A stretch of DNA of 64,000 nucleotides from Isoperla grammatica. Its lineage: Eukaryota; Arthropoda; Insecta; Plecoptera; Perlodidae. The translations under genes and the position numbers were made by a program. Shown here piece after piece: positions 36,256 through 47,101 of the stretch. Each line of letters starts with the position of its first letter. Within the stretch, counting starts at the first letter, position 1. Below the pieces are notes generated by a model. It had not been told where the DNA came from, searched no databases, and saw nothing but the letters and a program-made list of their open reading frames with translations. The stretch covers positions 14,904,274 to 14,968,273 of the forward strand of contig OX246745.1 in NCBI GenBank assembly GCA_945910005.1. Reading direction: 5' to 3'.

Positions 36256-36672
36256 TGAGTCATACTGGTCAACATACTAATTACTAACTAAATATGACCA
36301 AATCAACCACTCTTAACTCACTAAACTCATTGGAGCTAGAGTTGCATGACAAGTAGGGAATATAGCTTGCAATGATCAAATTGAATTTGAAGCCCAAGTT
36401 TCGGACCGTTAACTACAGCGTGGGGCTGACGCTTAACTAATTAAAACAAATCATGCCGCCATGTCTAACCTAACCTAGTAAGACTAATAATACGTTCTAT
36501 AATATGCAAATTTGGTTATATCCTGCGTTTAGCGATGTGGAATCTCGTCGGATGCGACATTGTCGGGGTGGTGGGGGGGTTTCTACCCCAGGCTGTGCAT
36601 GAAATGGTCACTAGCAATGCCGCCATTTGCAATTATTGTCAAAGAAGAAACTATTTTCTCTGAGGTGAGCAG

Positions 36673-36837
36673 ATGTACAGATACACAACTTATGTGCTGA
36701 CAGTATGCCATGTATTTACTATTTATAGTAGCTCCTACTACGCAACAGTGTGTAGGTAACACACTGTTGCGTAGTTGGAGCTAATAAGTAGTAAATACAT
36801 GGCATACCGTCAGCACATAAGTTGTGTATCTGTACAT
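36673..36837. repeat. Near-perfect hairpin, ~80-bp arms, 5-nt loop
   Basis: The left arm (36673-36753) and right arm (36759-36837) pair with only a handful of mismatches and a small indel around the loop AGGTA. As RNA this would be a long, nearly perfect duplex, and as DNA a cruciform. It sits 10 bp before the (GTAA)48 tract, in LNX intron 1. No protein or transposon terminus is recognised. Confidence 0.9.
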
Positions 36838-36847
36838 ATGATGCAGT

Positions 36848-37041
<194 letters not shown>

Positions 37042-37444
37042 GCTGTATGTTCACCAAGCCTGCGAAACTCCCGATTTTGGTATCTTAAAATTGTTGTAAA
37101 ATGTGTTTAAAGTGTCCCAAATGTAAATCAAATCAAATATCTCATTCTGTAGAGAATTTAGTGCTCTTTCTTATTTCTTTGATTCAATCAATATTTCCGT
37201 TTTTCAGATGTTCCTAATCATCTTTTGCAATGTGATGTTGCTGGACACTTTTCACACCTAATTAAGAACATCCGCACGACAGAAATATTTCTTGCAATAA
37301 AAAACCATTCATAAGAAAGAGCACTAAATTCTATGTAGGATGCCATATTTTGATTTTCTTTTAGGAAAATTTAAAACCATTTTATAGAAATTGTAACCAA
37401 AAAAATCAGGTGAATTCGCAAGGTATAGGTGATGAACGTACAGC
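37042..37444. mobile_element. 403-bp foldback/MITE with long inverted repeats
   Basis: The two halves align as inverted repeats over most of their length. Outer ends are GCTGTATGTTCACC and, in reverse, GCTGTACGTTCATC. Internal blocks are AGAATTTAGTGCTCTTTCTT (exact on both sides) and AATATTTC...GATGTTC. The left end abuts the (GTAA)n tract with one extra A, so a target duplication cannot be read there. It has no coding capacity. Confidence 0.75.
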
Positions 37445-37879
37445 GTTGATACATTTCAAAATAACTTGTTCCATTACGCGTGAACCAGAAGTAGATGGAG
37501 AAACGCGTATCTTACGTTCACTATTTGAAGAGCTTTTTATATTGGCACACATTAAAAATTACAATTTAGGGAACTCAACGCGAGCTTAGTGTATTGTCTA
37601 GTCTCGATTTACAATTACGAAAAATATGTTTGAACACTATTCGTTTCTTATCGGAAGCTGATAGTAAACCACAAGCTAGAGGCAAATAAGTTAAAGACGC
37701 GGTTATTTATTGGTCTAATTTATCATGTTTTTGGAGACAGTTACAAGATTCTCGCTCGCCTTTGTCGTTCTCGATAAAACCGCTTAAGATTCGCTCGCCG
37801 CAAACAAATAATACAGAATCTCAAAAACAATCGTTGTATAATTACTCGTTCCGTTTTGTTGCGGGTGTGCGCGATTCTA

Positions 37880-37899
37880 GGGGGGGGGGGGGGGGGGGG
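37880..37899. repeat. G20 homopolymer
   Basis: Twenty consecutive G residues. This is G-quadruplex-prone and a likely sequencing trouble spot. Confidence 0.95.
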
Positions 37900-37944
37900 A
37901 TACGGCCGTCGTATTTCTCCTCTGGTTCTCTTGTCTGATTTATT

Positions 37945-38202
37945 TCATTTCCATATAACTTGATGTGGTTCATCCGTTGCCGCTGGTGCGAGATAGCGGA
38001 CCGCACGATTGATAAGGACTAGGACGCTAATCGTCCCAATGATTAATGTACAACAAGCGGACATATTCCTTGGAGTGAGTGCGTACATGGCCTGAAAGTG
38101 GACGTCAACCAAGCTGTGTTGGTTTGCAATATACAAGAGCAAATCACACAAAGATTTATTTTCGACATTCAACGGAACCTCGTCATCAATTACTACCGCC
38201 AT
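37945..38202 (-). CDS. Hypothetical 85-aa protein with one membrane segment
   Basis: A minus-strand ATG (38200-38202) in an AATAATGG context opens an 85-codon frame. It has an acidic N-terminus (MAVVIDDEVPLNVENKS), a central hydrophobic helix (about residues 50-70, around CTLIIGTISVLVLI) and a short hydrophilic tail. A polyadenylation-like AATAAA overlaps the end. I recognise no family. It is intronless, on the same strand as LNX and inside its first coding intron. It could be a small nested gene, a transposon-derived frame or chance. Codon composition is more balanced than in nearby intergenic frames, which is the only positive sign besides the ATG. Confidence 0.3.
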   Translation of the reverse strand: MAVVIDDEVPLNVENKSLCDLLLYIANQHSLVDVHFQAMYALTPRNMSACCTLIIGTISVLVLINRAVRYLAPAATDEPHQVIWK

Positions 38203-38569
38203 TATTGTTGGCGTTTACCGACGACGCACTCACAAGGAGGTTATATCGTGTTGGCTGTTTAAAGGTGGTCTCGTACAACAGGCAGAGCTATATACTACCT
38301 CAGGCCAAGACGGGGACTCCTAATATATGTTAGAGCTCACGGGAAGCGTAAACCACTGCTGTCTATCTGTAGATAACTAAAATGGAAAATAATTACGAAT
38401 TTTTTGGTTAATTTAAACATTATGAAGAAATTACGAATGTGTATTTCTGCCTAGTTATCTCAAATGATCAAAGTGTACTCCGAGGATTGTTGGTAGACAA
38501 AGCGAACACATTCTAATAAGAACGTAGACTATTATTAGAAATACGTATTTTTAGCGTTAATTGTCCCTA
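38203..38569. other. Intronic non-coding stretch
   Basis: Within LNX intron 1, with no feature recognised. Confidence 0.45.
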
Positions 38570-38835
38570 AATTCAGCATTCATTATTTCAAGTTTGGCAT
38601 TTTGTAGCATATATTTTTTCTTTTCATCAAAATCTTGAATATGACGGGGTTTCTTGCACTTCTAATGGAAAAAAATGTGCAGATATTTAAAAACAGTTCA
38701 ATTGTCACTACTTAAAGGGTTAGAACGCAGTTCTTAATGGTAATGGAAACACAATTTTTTTTTGTAAAATTTACATTTTGTAACGTTTTCAAAATTATAT
38801 GTTCACCGATTTAGCATCAAAAACCTATAACGCAT
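38570..38835. repeat. Dispersed repeat family Y, copy 1
   Basis: Aligns in the same orientation with 50922-51145. Shared strings include GCATTTTGTAGCATATATTT/GCATCTGTTT, ACTTAAAGGGTTA/ACTTAAAAGGTTA, TTGTAAAA...ACATT and ATATGTTCACCGATTTAGCATC/ATATGTTCATCGATTTAACATC. The copies are diverged and A/T-rich. Element type is unknown. Confidence 0.6.
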
Positions 38836-40059
38836 CCTTCTGTTAGAATGTAAAATGTTCCCGAAAGGTGTTGCATCTAAACTGCTGCACAGGAGCCCAG
38901 ACGAAACCTCCCGTGAGCTGACCGGCCAAAGTGGTCTTGTCGATACTGTTGGTTGCAGACCAACCACGGACATAGATTCGCTAGCGGGATCCACGATGCA
39001 CAAAATTAACTTAAAAAAAGAGCTCCACATTTAAGCTTCCAACGATTTACAACATGGCTTAAGGTAACCGAGCAAGGCGGTAGCTGGGAAGCGGGGCGGG
39101 GGGGGGGGGGGGGAGGGGAAAGAGGAAAGGGAAAGAGGGAGGGGGAAGGGCGACGTAAACCAAATCAATCAAGATCTCGGAGTGGATTACACACATTTGC
39201 GAGTGAACATTTCATTTCAGTTAAACTAATCTACAAGTGGATATTTTGCAAAAGCCTGGAACTGGAAATTCTACCGTTTGCTAAATTCTGAACACATGCT
39301 GCGAAACCAATTCTCGTTTGTGATATGTCCATTCTACACTGGGTAATTAACTGGTATCAATTAACGTGCTATACTCGTCAACTGGCCGGGTGGAAGTGAT
39401 GCAAAATTAAATGAAAATGTAACTGGAAGGAGCTTGATCAGTTTAGTTCACTTCTATGCGGCTACTTGATGGATAGTTAATTGGCACCAGTTGATTGTCC
39501 ATTGTAGAAAATTAACGGCAGCTTCCCAGTATAGCCTCAGCAATAAATGTACCGGTGACAACACAGTTAAGATGCGCATATGATAGTCCACGAACAGAAA
39601 TCAACGTTATACTCGATATTAGAGTGAATATAATATTATACTCCTCACTAACTCACACAGGCCATTAATACAAGCAGGCGGTAGGCCACATTAACTTTGA
39701 TTCTACGATCCTGCTATGTATTTTAATGGAATGGTTGTGACCAGAATTATCATCAGAGGTCCAGCAAATCCATTCGGAGCACCTTTTGTCTTCTATAGTA
39801 AAACAGCTGGGAAATTAGGAGATTAGTTTCCAGTTTTAGTGGACACAGTTAATGGTATTGAACAATTGTTCACAGCGCAGAGTAGTAACTTGTAATTATA
39901 CTAATGAAAGTGCAGCATGGAGCAATGGTCGATAGGGATGAGTCTATACTGACGAGATACACTCGCAGACGTAGGTAAATCAAGGGTATTAAAGACATCT
40001 TCCATATCGACATCTATTCGGGTAAAACTCGATTTCCTATAGACATTGAACGTACGACG
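38836..40059. other. Intronic non-coding stretch with G-rich run
   Basis: A G-run and purine-rich tract lie at about 39092-39150. No exon is recognised. Confidence 0.45.
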
Positions 40060-40350
40060 TAACTTCGTGGCTCCAATTGCTCAGGACGTGCGTATACTTC
40101 AAACTATAAAGAACAAGTTTTTTGTAAGTTCTAGACTTGAAATAAGCCTGCGCTAAAGTTTGAACCCGTTCAAGCGGTGCCAAGGTTATTTTAATCGTGT
40201 CAGCCAAGTGCAAGTATTTAAAAGTGTTAATATACGCAATACGATAACTAAAGAATAGCAGACATATTGAATATCGTCTTTGCTAGATTCACACAAGTTA
40301 ACGAGCACTCACTAACTAACCCGAAGAGTTGTAGATAAGGAAGGTTTCTG
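40060..40350 (+). repeat. Dispersed repeat family X, copy 3
   Basis: Contains GTAAGTTCTAGACTTGAAAT, AAGCCTGCGCTAAAGTTTGA and downstream CAATACGATAA and TAACCCGAAGAGTTGTAGAT, aligning with the copy at 27735-28075. A more diverged copy is at 17230. Confidence 0.65.
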
Positions 40351-41893
40351 TACATAGACATATTGAAGAGGCGGCTGTGCAGCAGCTGAAATGAGCCTAG
40401 CCTATTCCGTGGGCTGTGTGATTATGAGTAAAGCTGCCGACACACATAACCAAGATTAATTAACAGAAAGCAGCCAGCACAGCAGGAGGAAATTAGAAAG
40501 AAGAAAAAGGCAATATAAGAGTAGAGCGGTTTTATTAAAAAAGATACAATATTTATCTTTCTAAAAGCGACAATTAATTTGCATATTTTTAGCTGATTAC
40601 GGACGCTGCATATATTTGCGCCACTAGTGAATATAACTGAGATGTATAACGTCACAATAAATATGACGTGCTTCATTCGTGCGTTATCAGTACCAGTAGC
40701 GATCGTGATTACAATTAAATATGAAAACTGTAGTATTTCACCTGTCAGTGACAATAACAACCTGTAATAGGATCAGGGTGAGATTTCAATCAGTTTATGA
40801 CAAACGAGAGTTGAGATTTTCAGAAAATGAAAAATATCCCAATTCGCACGCAAATTAGATTATGTTATCAATCTTTCTGTAGTACTTCCGGAAACATGAC
40901 ACTCCTTGAATGTTAATCTGGAATTGCGTCTGTGTAACCAGTGACGTTAATAATGTCGAATAAACCACCAAAGAGACATGTATTCAGGAAATGAGGCAAC
41001 ATTAAAAGTAAACATAATATGTGAAAATAGTTTAAAGTTCGGTTATACTTCTCATCTTGAAGCGGGATTGTTCCGGTATAACTTTAATAGTTGAGAAACT
41101 TTTAGCCGGGAAAGTCTACAACGTAGATTATACATCTATGGACTCTCGTCTATAAACTACATGCACACAATTACGTGAAGTTACTAACGTGTAAAGTTTT
41201 AATAGGAAATTAAAAAATGAAAATTTTGTTTACATACGCTCAATGAAGCCTTCCCCCCAAGTTAGTTGAAGCAAAGCAATTTCGAACAGACGGCACCGGG
41301 CATTATGGCATTATGAGAACGACAATAATGTAGTCAACATAATTATTACACCCCAGTGGTGGTGTAACGTTGTGATAATGGGGAGGGGCTGAGGGGGGAG
41401 GGGGGAGGTGTGCTGACACCAATTGTCCCCCTGAAGGACATTAGAAAATTAAAGTTGCAAAGCAGCAGAGGGTTAACGTATGCAACTTAGTGAATGCGAG
41501 GATAAGTAAGGTAGAGCCACAGCTACGACACTTCCAACTGTGATTACAGCGGAAGTGTAACTATTGGACTTACGTTCGACATGAGCAAGAGACAATAAAA
41601 CATAAGCAACGCGATACGCAAAGAGGGGCATGCATTGGGTGTTATTCTGTGGTTTACACAATCCATGCGTATAGGAGAGCTGAAATGAAAATAAGATAAT
41701 TTTAATAATGCCTTATAATATCGTTTCTTGCACATTACTTTGTTATGTTTAAATTAGATTATATTTTTATAAAAGCTTCTGTATGGCTAGCATCGGCTTA
41801 TTCCAGGTACGGAACCTTTGACATCTAATTGATTTGATTGGATGTACAGTTAAGTTTTCCTTAGGGTTTGGACAGTACTTTCGCGACGAATGA

Positions 41894-41896
<3 letters not shown>
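40351..41896. other. Intronic non-coding stretch
   Basis: No exon or repeat end is recognised. A G-rich patch lies near 41379-41407. Confidence 0.45.

Positions 41897-41933
<37 letters not shown>
41897..41933. repeat. (AT)n microsatellite
   Basis: About 18 AT dinucleotides, uninterrupted. Confidence 0.95.
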
Positions 41934-41938
<5 letters not shown>

Positions 41939-41949
41939 AAAACAATGGG

Positions 41950-42215
41950 GCCAAATAGCGTCCCTGTAAACAGTAGTGGGGACAACGAGACAATGACCCG
42001 TTAAAAACAGGCCGAATGGCACTTTCCTGACGACTGTATCTGTATATTTACAAAAAAACGGGACAAAATAGCGTCCCTGTGAACAGTTGTGGGGACACCA
42101 AGACAAAGTGTCCCGGGCCAAATAGTACTTTCCTGACCAACGATCTGTATATTTACAAAAAAAAAAAAAAAAAAACGGCACAAACTTTCGTCCCTGTGAA
42201 GAGTTGTGATATGGT
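41950..42215. repeat. ~115-bp tandem repeat abutting LNX exon 1 donor
   Basis: Units marked by CGTCCCTGTGAACAGTTGTG start near 41958, 42071 and 42188, spaced 113 and 117 bp. They share TGGCACTTTCCTGAC-like and TGTATATTTACAAAAAAACG strings. The third unit is truncated and ends against the donor site of the LNX RING exon. The poly-A stretch in the middle varies in length between units. Confidence 0.8.
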
Positions 42216-42221
42216 ACTCAC

Positions 42222-42540
42222 TTGCGAAGGACAATACTGGACGGAGAGCAGAGTTTAACATCAAGCGGCTGCCGGTCGATGGGACAGAGTTGTTGCAGCT
42301 GAAGGTAGGCATTGAGGCAAGCGCCACAGAACGTGTGGCCGCACGGCAGATCGACAGGCTTCACAAACGGTTGCAGACAGATGTGACACGTGAGGTCTTC
42401 GTCAACCTCGTCTGTGTAGTCGTAGACGTGGGGCTCGTGGAGGGAGTGGTCTTGGCCGCAGGTGGTGCAGCCCATAGAACGGCGCTTGTTCTTCTCCATT
42501 GTGGCATTACCTCTAGGAAGGAGCTGTTACCTCATGGCGC
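42222..42540 (-). CDS. LNX exon 1: 5' UTR, start codon and RING domain
   Basis: A minus-strand ATG (42499-42497) opens 92 codons plus two bases, ending at a GTGAGT donor. Residues 38-75 form a RING of the C3HC3D type: Cys38, Cys41, Cys53, His55, Cys58, Cys61, Cys72, Asp75 ([18 protein letters not shown]). The preceding [10 protein letters not shown] and DEVDEDL and the following SSIVLR match the N-terminus of LNX1/LNX2, E3 ligases that ubiquitinate Numb and act in Notch signalling. An acceptor TTTCCAG ends at 42541, so a noncoding exon must lie upstream. The coding part is 42222-42499, and 42500-42540 is 5' UTR with a mini-ORF ATG-AGG-TAA (42527-42535). Part of the exon is tandemly duplicated upstream. 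Confidence 0.93.
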
Positions 42541-42720
42541 CTGGAAACAGATAAAACACTCCTGTCAGATGGCTTATTTTAGGGAGTGGTCTTGGCCGCA
42601 GGTGGTGCAGCCAATAGAACGGCGCTTGTTCTTCTCCATTGTGGCATTGCCTCTAGGAAGGAGCTGTTACCTCATGGCGCCTGGAAACATACAAAACACT
42701 CCTGTCAGATGGCTTATTTT
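42441..42720. repeat. 140-bp tandem duplication of the LNX exon 1 start region
   Basis: 42441-42580 and 42581-42720 are consecutive direct copies with only about four differences. The unit carries the first 20 codons or so of the RING exon, its start codon, the 5' UTR piece and the TTTCCAG splice acceptor. Low divergence implies a recent local duplication. Relative to transcription the spare copy lies upstream of the real exon. Confidence 0.97.
42574..42639 (-). pseudogene. Duplicated LNX start: 21-codon upstream ORF
   Basis: In the upstream duplicate the ATG (42639-42637) is intact and reads [20 protein letters not shown], with the second Met of the real protein replaced by Ile. At the duplication junction it then runs into Lys and a TAA stop (42574-42576). 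It cannot make a RING. If transcripts start or splice upstream of it (its own acceptor ends at 42681), it becomes an upstream ORF in the LNX leader, which could lower translation. That effect is inference. Confidence 0.85.
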
Positions 42721-42767
42721 TTCGATGTCTTGCGATGTGTTTGGAAAGTCATTGGTAATCCAGGGAT

Positions 42768-43173
42768 GCTATTCCTGAAAGTTGTCACTGTTGAAATACT
42801 CACTAAGTGATTTCTATCAATTGCTATTGGCTGATGAGTGTTTTCCACGCGGTCCGCCACAGCAATCAGCCAATAGGAAGTGATAACCACGTAGATATCA
42901 CTTAGTGAGTATTGTGATATCTACGTGGTCATCAATTGCTATTGGCTGATTGAGTGTTTTTCACGCGCTCCGCCACAGCAATCAGCCAATAGGAAGTGAT
43001 AACCACGTAGATATCACTTGGTGAGTATTGTGATATCTACGTGGTTATCAATTGCTATTATACCGCTATGCAATCAAACAATTTACAGTCTAATACAACA
43101 GCAATCAAACAATAGCAAGTGATAACCACGTAGATATCACTTAAAGTGAGTACTGTCAACTTTCAGGAATAGC
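42768..43173. mobile_element. Inverted-repeat element with internal hairpin array
   Basis: The ends GCTATTCCTGAAAGTTG and, in reverse, GCTATTCCTGAAAGTTGAC form terminal inverted repeats, followed by ACTCACTAAGTGAT / ACTCACTTTAAGTGAT. Inside are about three tandem units (~122 bp), each a hairpin built from CAATTGCTATTGGCTGAT/ATCAGCCAATAGG and ATATCTACGTGGTTATCA/TGATAACCACGTAGATATCA. The third unit is more diverged. It lies just upstream of LNX exon 1. A target duplication could not be fixed, because G/C runs flank the right end. Confidence 0.85.
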
Positions 43174-45257
43174 CCCCCAGATATCTCATACGTTTCTATC
43201 TCTTCTTCAGTAAGTTATACACATATACTAATTTGTCACAATCATCCGAGAGTTAATCCGAAGCATGATTTCTTTGCAAAAAAGTAGTCTCGAAACAACT
43301 TAACAGATGATTTAATTCATCATTGACGATAGTGGTTCGTGGCCGATCAGTGAACCCCAATTTCAAATACCGATCATCGATTGGCCAAGACGAGTCCCTC
43401 GTCTATATGACGAAAGTATCGAGAAGGCTGTTTCGGAACACATATATCAAAGGTAGAGAAAAATATTTTTTGGGAAGAGACTTTTGTTTAGATTTTTCAT
43501 CTTCCAATGTAGTTTTAAGATACACAAAACAAACCGTCAAAACCTACACTGTTTAAATTAAAGCAAATGGAAATACAAAAACCCCTATAATTGTTATACT
43601 TTTTGCATTGTTCTATTTGCATGAGGATGCGGATACGGATACGAGCGTGCTGGGTAAGCGCCGTAGGTGAAACAATGTGCGTGAAAAGCGGGTCTATAAA
43701 CAACCCACAAAGAAAACAATGAAACTCGTACTTATTTTTTTTAACTTCGCTAAACCGTAATATTATGATTTTGCACTTTATTCTATTGGGTTAAGGGGAG
43801 AGCGCGCAGTGCAAGCGAACGCCAGGGATTACACTAATACCTTGACTTAGGTTTTTTCCAATGCCGGTGTACCTGCAATGTGCAATGCCAATCCCACTAA
43901 TGAAGAAGAAAAATAAAAGATTTAAAAGTTTTATCTTTAAAGTAAAAATACGTCACAGTGTATTAAGTAAAGTGAACTCAAGCCAATGTAATTGAACATG
44001 CGAGTGAAAATCTTTGAAATACAGCTGACTCAAAAAATTGTCATATACGATCAATCGTTAAATAGTATTTAATGCTTAAAGAAAACTCGATTCTTTGGTT
44101 CACAACTCACTAATTGACAATGAATATGTCTAGAAACCTGAAAACGTAGACACTACATTGTAGAGCTACTGTCAAAGCTTATAAGCTATATAGAATATAG
44201 GCTTTAAAAGCTTTACATACTTGATGGCTCCGTTACGCATTAATGTTATGAAATAAAATTCCTGATAACACAATTGTATGTTATGTTTTGTATATCTTCT
44301 TTCCAAGATGCGGTAGTTGTTTAATTATTTTCTTATCGACATCAGAATCAAGGGTCCAAACATGCGAACAACAGAAACAACTAAGTGGCTAATAAAACAC
44401 CATTAGATACTTCTAAGCTAAAACTAGATGAATCAAATACGGAGATGACTGTGACAAGTGGTGATTGGTTATAAAGCAGGAATTACAGCCAAGGAGAAAA
44501 AAAGCGTGACTATATTGATCAGATGAAGTAAAATGTACATTTCTACTCCGTGCGCGTATTCCATTCCGTTTCTAACTAAAGCTAGACTATAAAGTCACGT
44601 ACTCGTACTCAAATCCACGTAGGCATGTATTTTTGAAATGCCTGCTGTTTGTGTGAATTTGTCTGCTATTCTTTCATAGCTGAATACGATTTCCAGATAA
44701 ACTATGGATAATTAATTATAATGAAAAATCAATGTTCAATGAAATTCTCTTGAAAAGCATCGTGTTATTGAAACATTTTCCATGTTTCTGCTATGGACAG
44801 TAAAAACACAGACACGTCAAAATTTCGTCTCGGAACTGGAGGGAGATTTTGGGCTCTGGTTTGGGGCTTCTTCCAAGTATAGTTAATTGAACAACTTGAG
44901 GAACAGTACTCACTCAAAATGACATCCTACCCCTAATTGCTGCACTTCTTGGTAAACAGTTACAAGACCGCACCCAAAATTACCAATCCATGTCAGCGTA
45001 CAGATCTCTCTTACATAAGCTCAGCATGATGCATCGTAACAGATGACGTTCTCGACTACTGTTCGACGCGTCAACAATATGCTGACGCGCCACTTAAACG
45101 CTGAATGGGAAATTAATTATTATTAATTATGATTATGAAAATAATGATGACACACAAATGTCGTTCGTTCCGTGTGTAATCAAATTTACGATATTAGTCG
45201 AGTTAAAGAGCCATCAAAACCGGATACGCAATTACAAAGTAGAAGCGAAATAGAGAT
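43174..45257. other. Non-coding stretch, nothing recognised
   Basis: Upstream side of LNX. A 5' noncoding exon could lie here, but none can be identified from sequence alone. Confidence 0.45.
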
Positions 45258-45370
45258 GGTTCAGTGGTAGCTAGCACACGAGGCTCTAATTCTACAGGTC
45301 ACCGGTTCGAGTCGCGCTACCGAAAATTCTGACAATTTTTTCCTAGGTTTTCCTGGGTCCTACAACAATT
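45258..45370 (+). mobile_element. tRNA-derived SINE
   Basis: The A-box-like GGTTCAGTGGTAGCTAGC and the B-box GGTTCGAGTCGCG stand at tRNA spacing. They are followed by TTTTTTCCTAGGTTTTCCTG and GGGTCCTAC, resembling the SINE body at 23342. Confidence 0.65.
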
Positions 45371-46930
45371 CGAGACGATATTGAATAGAAAATATTTATT
45401 ATTTCATCCAAAACTAAGACATTTTGTGTATTTTTTCTTTTTTTAGTTATAATGATGACCTTGATAACATGAAATCATTCACACATTCAACAGCGTTTTA
45501 CAGATCGAGCAACATGCACATACGTATACCGAAAGACGAATGCCTTGCGTGATAGTAATGACCGACCTCATTTGCAGCAGCAATAGGCGAGTCTTTCGGC
45601 CGCTATCTGGCTATCTCCCCTTGCAACAACCCGCCGGCTGACAGGGGCCACAGATTGATTAATGAAAGTGTATAAATCAACGCGGACAAGTGAATTGAAA
45701 TGATGACATTAACTGTTGCAACCATTTACACATCAGCGCGGTAGGACCTCATTTGCGCACGCCATACAAAACTCTACTTCTTGATGATACAGATAGAATT
45801 TCAAGCTTTATCTCTAGGTGATTTTGACACGTTGACAGCTTGGGGGGAATGAAATAGCAACGAAAGATTTTTAAATCAATTACGCCCCCCCCCCCCCTCC
45901 CCCATCCACCGCCTATCATACACCGAGGCACTAAAAGAGGGGAGTGTGCAAGCATTGCAGGCATTAGCAAAACAATGCTTTAATCTAAATAAATGAAGCA
46001 CGTGAAAAAGTTAAGAGTTTTACGGAACACCCCCCAAACACTCTCGCACATCAACATAAAGGAAAGTTATCACAAGTGTTGTTTTTTTTGCAAAAAAAGT
46101 TCAAAAGCTGCGTTCAGTTAAAAACGGAACTTTTTTATTTGAGAAAAAATTAAATATACCAACCATTATCTTGCGGCATTAGTTTAACACGTACGACGCT
46201 TTGGGTGTGAGGTATTGTCCACACCCACGATGGGCTTATACTAAAAGCCGTCCTCCGAAACGGCGAGAAAAGTAGCGTCCACTTGTTTATGAAGTCTGAT
46301 CGTCGCATTTTAGATCGAGCTTACAAAGCTTAGAAAGTCGGAGCGCAACTTGAGCTGGGGTAGATGGTACAAGTTGGGTGCGGACATTTTAAAATATAAC
46401 GTTCAATAAAGCCTTGTACATAATTCGCATGTATACATTATACAATCTATGAATATTGTTCACAATGGTTCATGCGAGACAATAATGAAAATGCACTCAA
46501 TATTACATTTAAAAAAAAAAATTGCAAACATGTAAACGCCAAAATCAAAAGCTAATAATTCTAAACGCTCACTGAAAGTACAAAATGATCACAAATTCAT
46601 AATTAACAAACTCATGTATATACGCTGTATACGGGGTAAACAGCAAACAGTAAACATTGAAATCGTGTGCAAACACACTACACAACAAGTAAATGTCAAA
46701 ATTAACGTTTTACTAGAAATGATCTAAACTTGCTGTAAATTGGTGCCGAAAGGTCATTAATCATTCAATGACCAATAACGACAACAAATCTGTCTAGAAC
46801 TTTCAATATACAAGTAATCAACCCACGCCAATAGCGGGGGGTAGAATTGGCCCAGTATGACTCTGCGAGTCGTAAATGGTGACTGAAGAAGGTCATCCGC
46901 ATTCCCTTTTCCTCCCACTAGAAAAGTTCT
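45371..46930. other. Non-coding stretch, nothing recognised
   Basis: A C-run near 45885-45900 is the only simple feature. Confidence 0.45.
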
Positions 46931-47101
46931 TAATATAAGTAAAAAATTGTTCGGACAAACACGGTTAAAAACATTTTTCAACACATTTCAACAGTTGCCT
47001 CTTGTCTGAGGATGGCGACAGATGTTGCCGAAATATAACGCGGTAAGAAGTGCGTAAATGTTTTTAACCGTGTTTGTCCGAACAATTTTTTACTTATATT
47101 A
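46931..47101. mobile_element. Perfect 46-bp inverted repeat around a ribozyme-like loop
   Basis: Arms 46931-46976 and 47056-47101 are exact reverse complements. The 79-nt loop contains CTGAGGA (47006-47012), a GGCGA/TTGCC stem with a six-base loop (47014-47029) and GAAA (47030-47033), which is the hammerhead ribozyme core order CUGANGA, stem II, GAAA. One extra U (47013) sits before stem II, and no convincing stem III or cleavage triplet was found. Hammerhead motifs within repeats are known from Penelope-like retroelements. Assignment to that class is inference. Confidence 0.55.

Noticed and set aside
38803..39030. Minus-strand frame inside LNX intron 1 as an extra LNX exon
   Set aside because: No LNX motif, and exons 1 and 2 already join in phase with the RING-to-zinc-finger sequence continuous without it.
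42206..42778. 190-codon plus-strand frame
   Set aside because: Antisense shadow of the LNX RING exon and its duplication.
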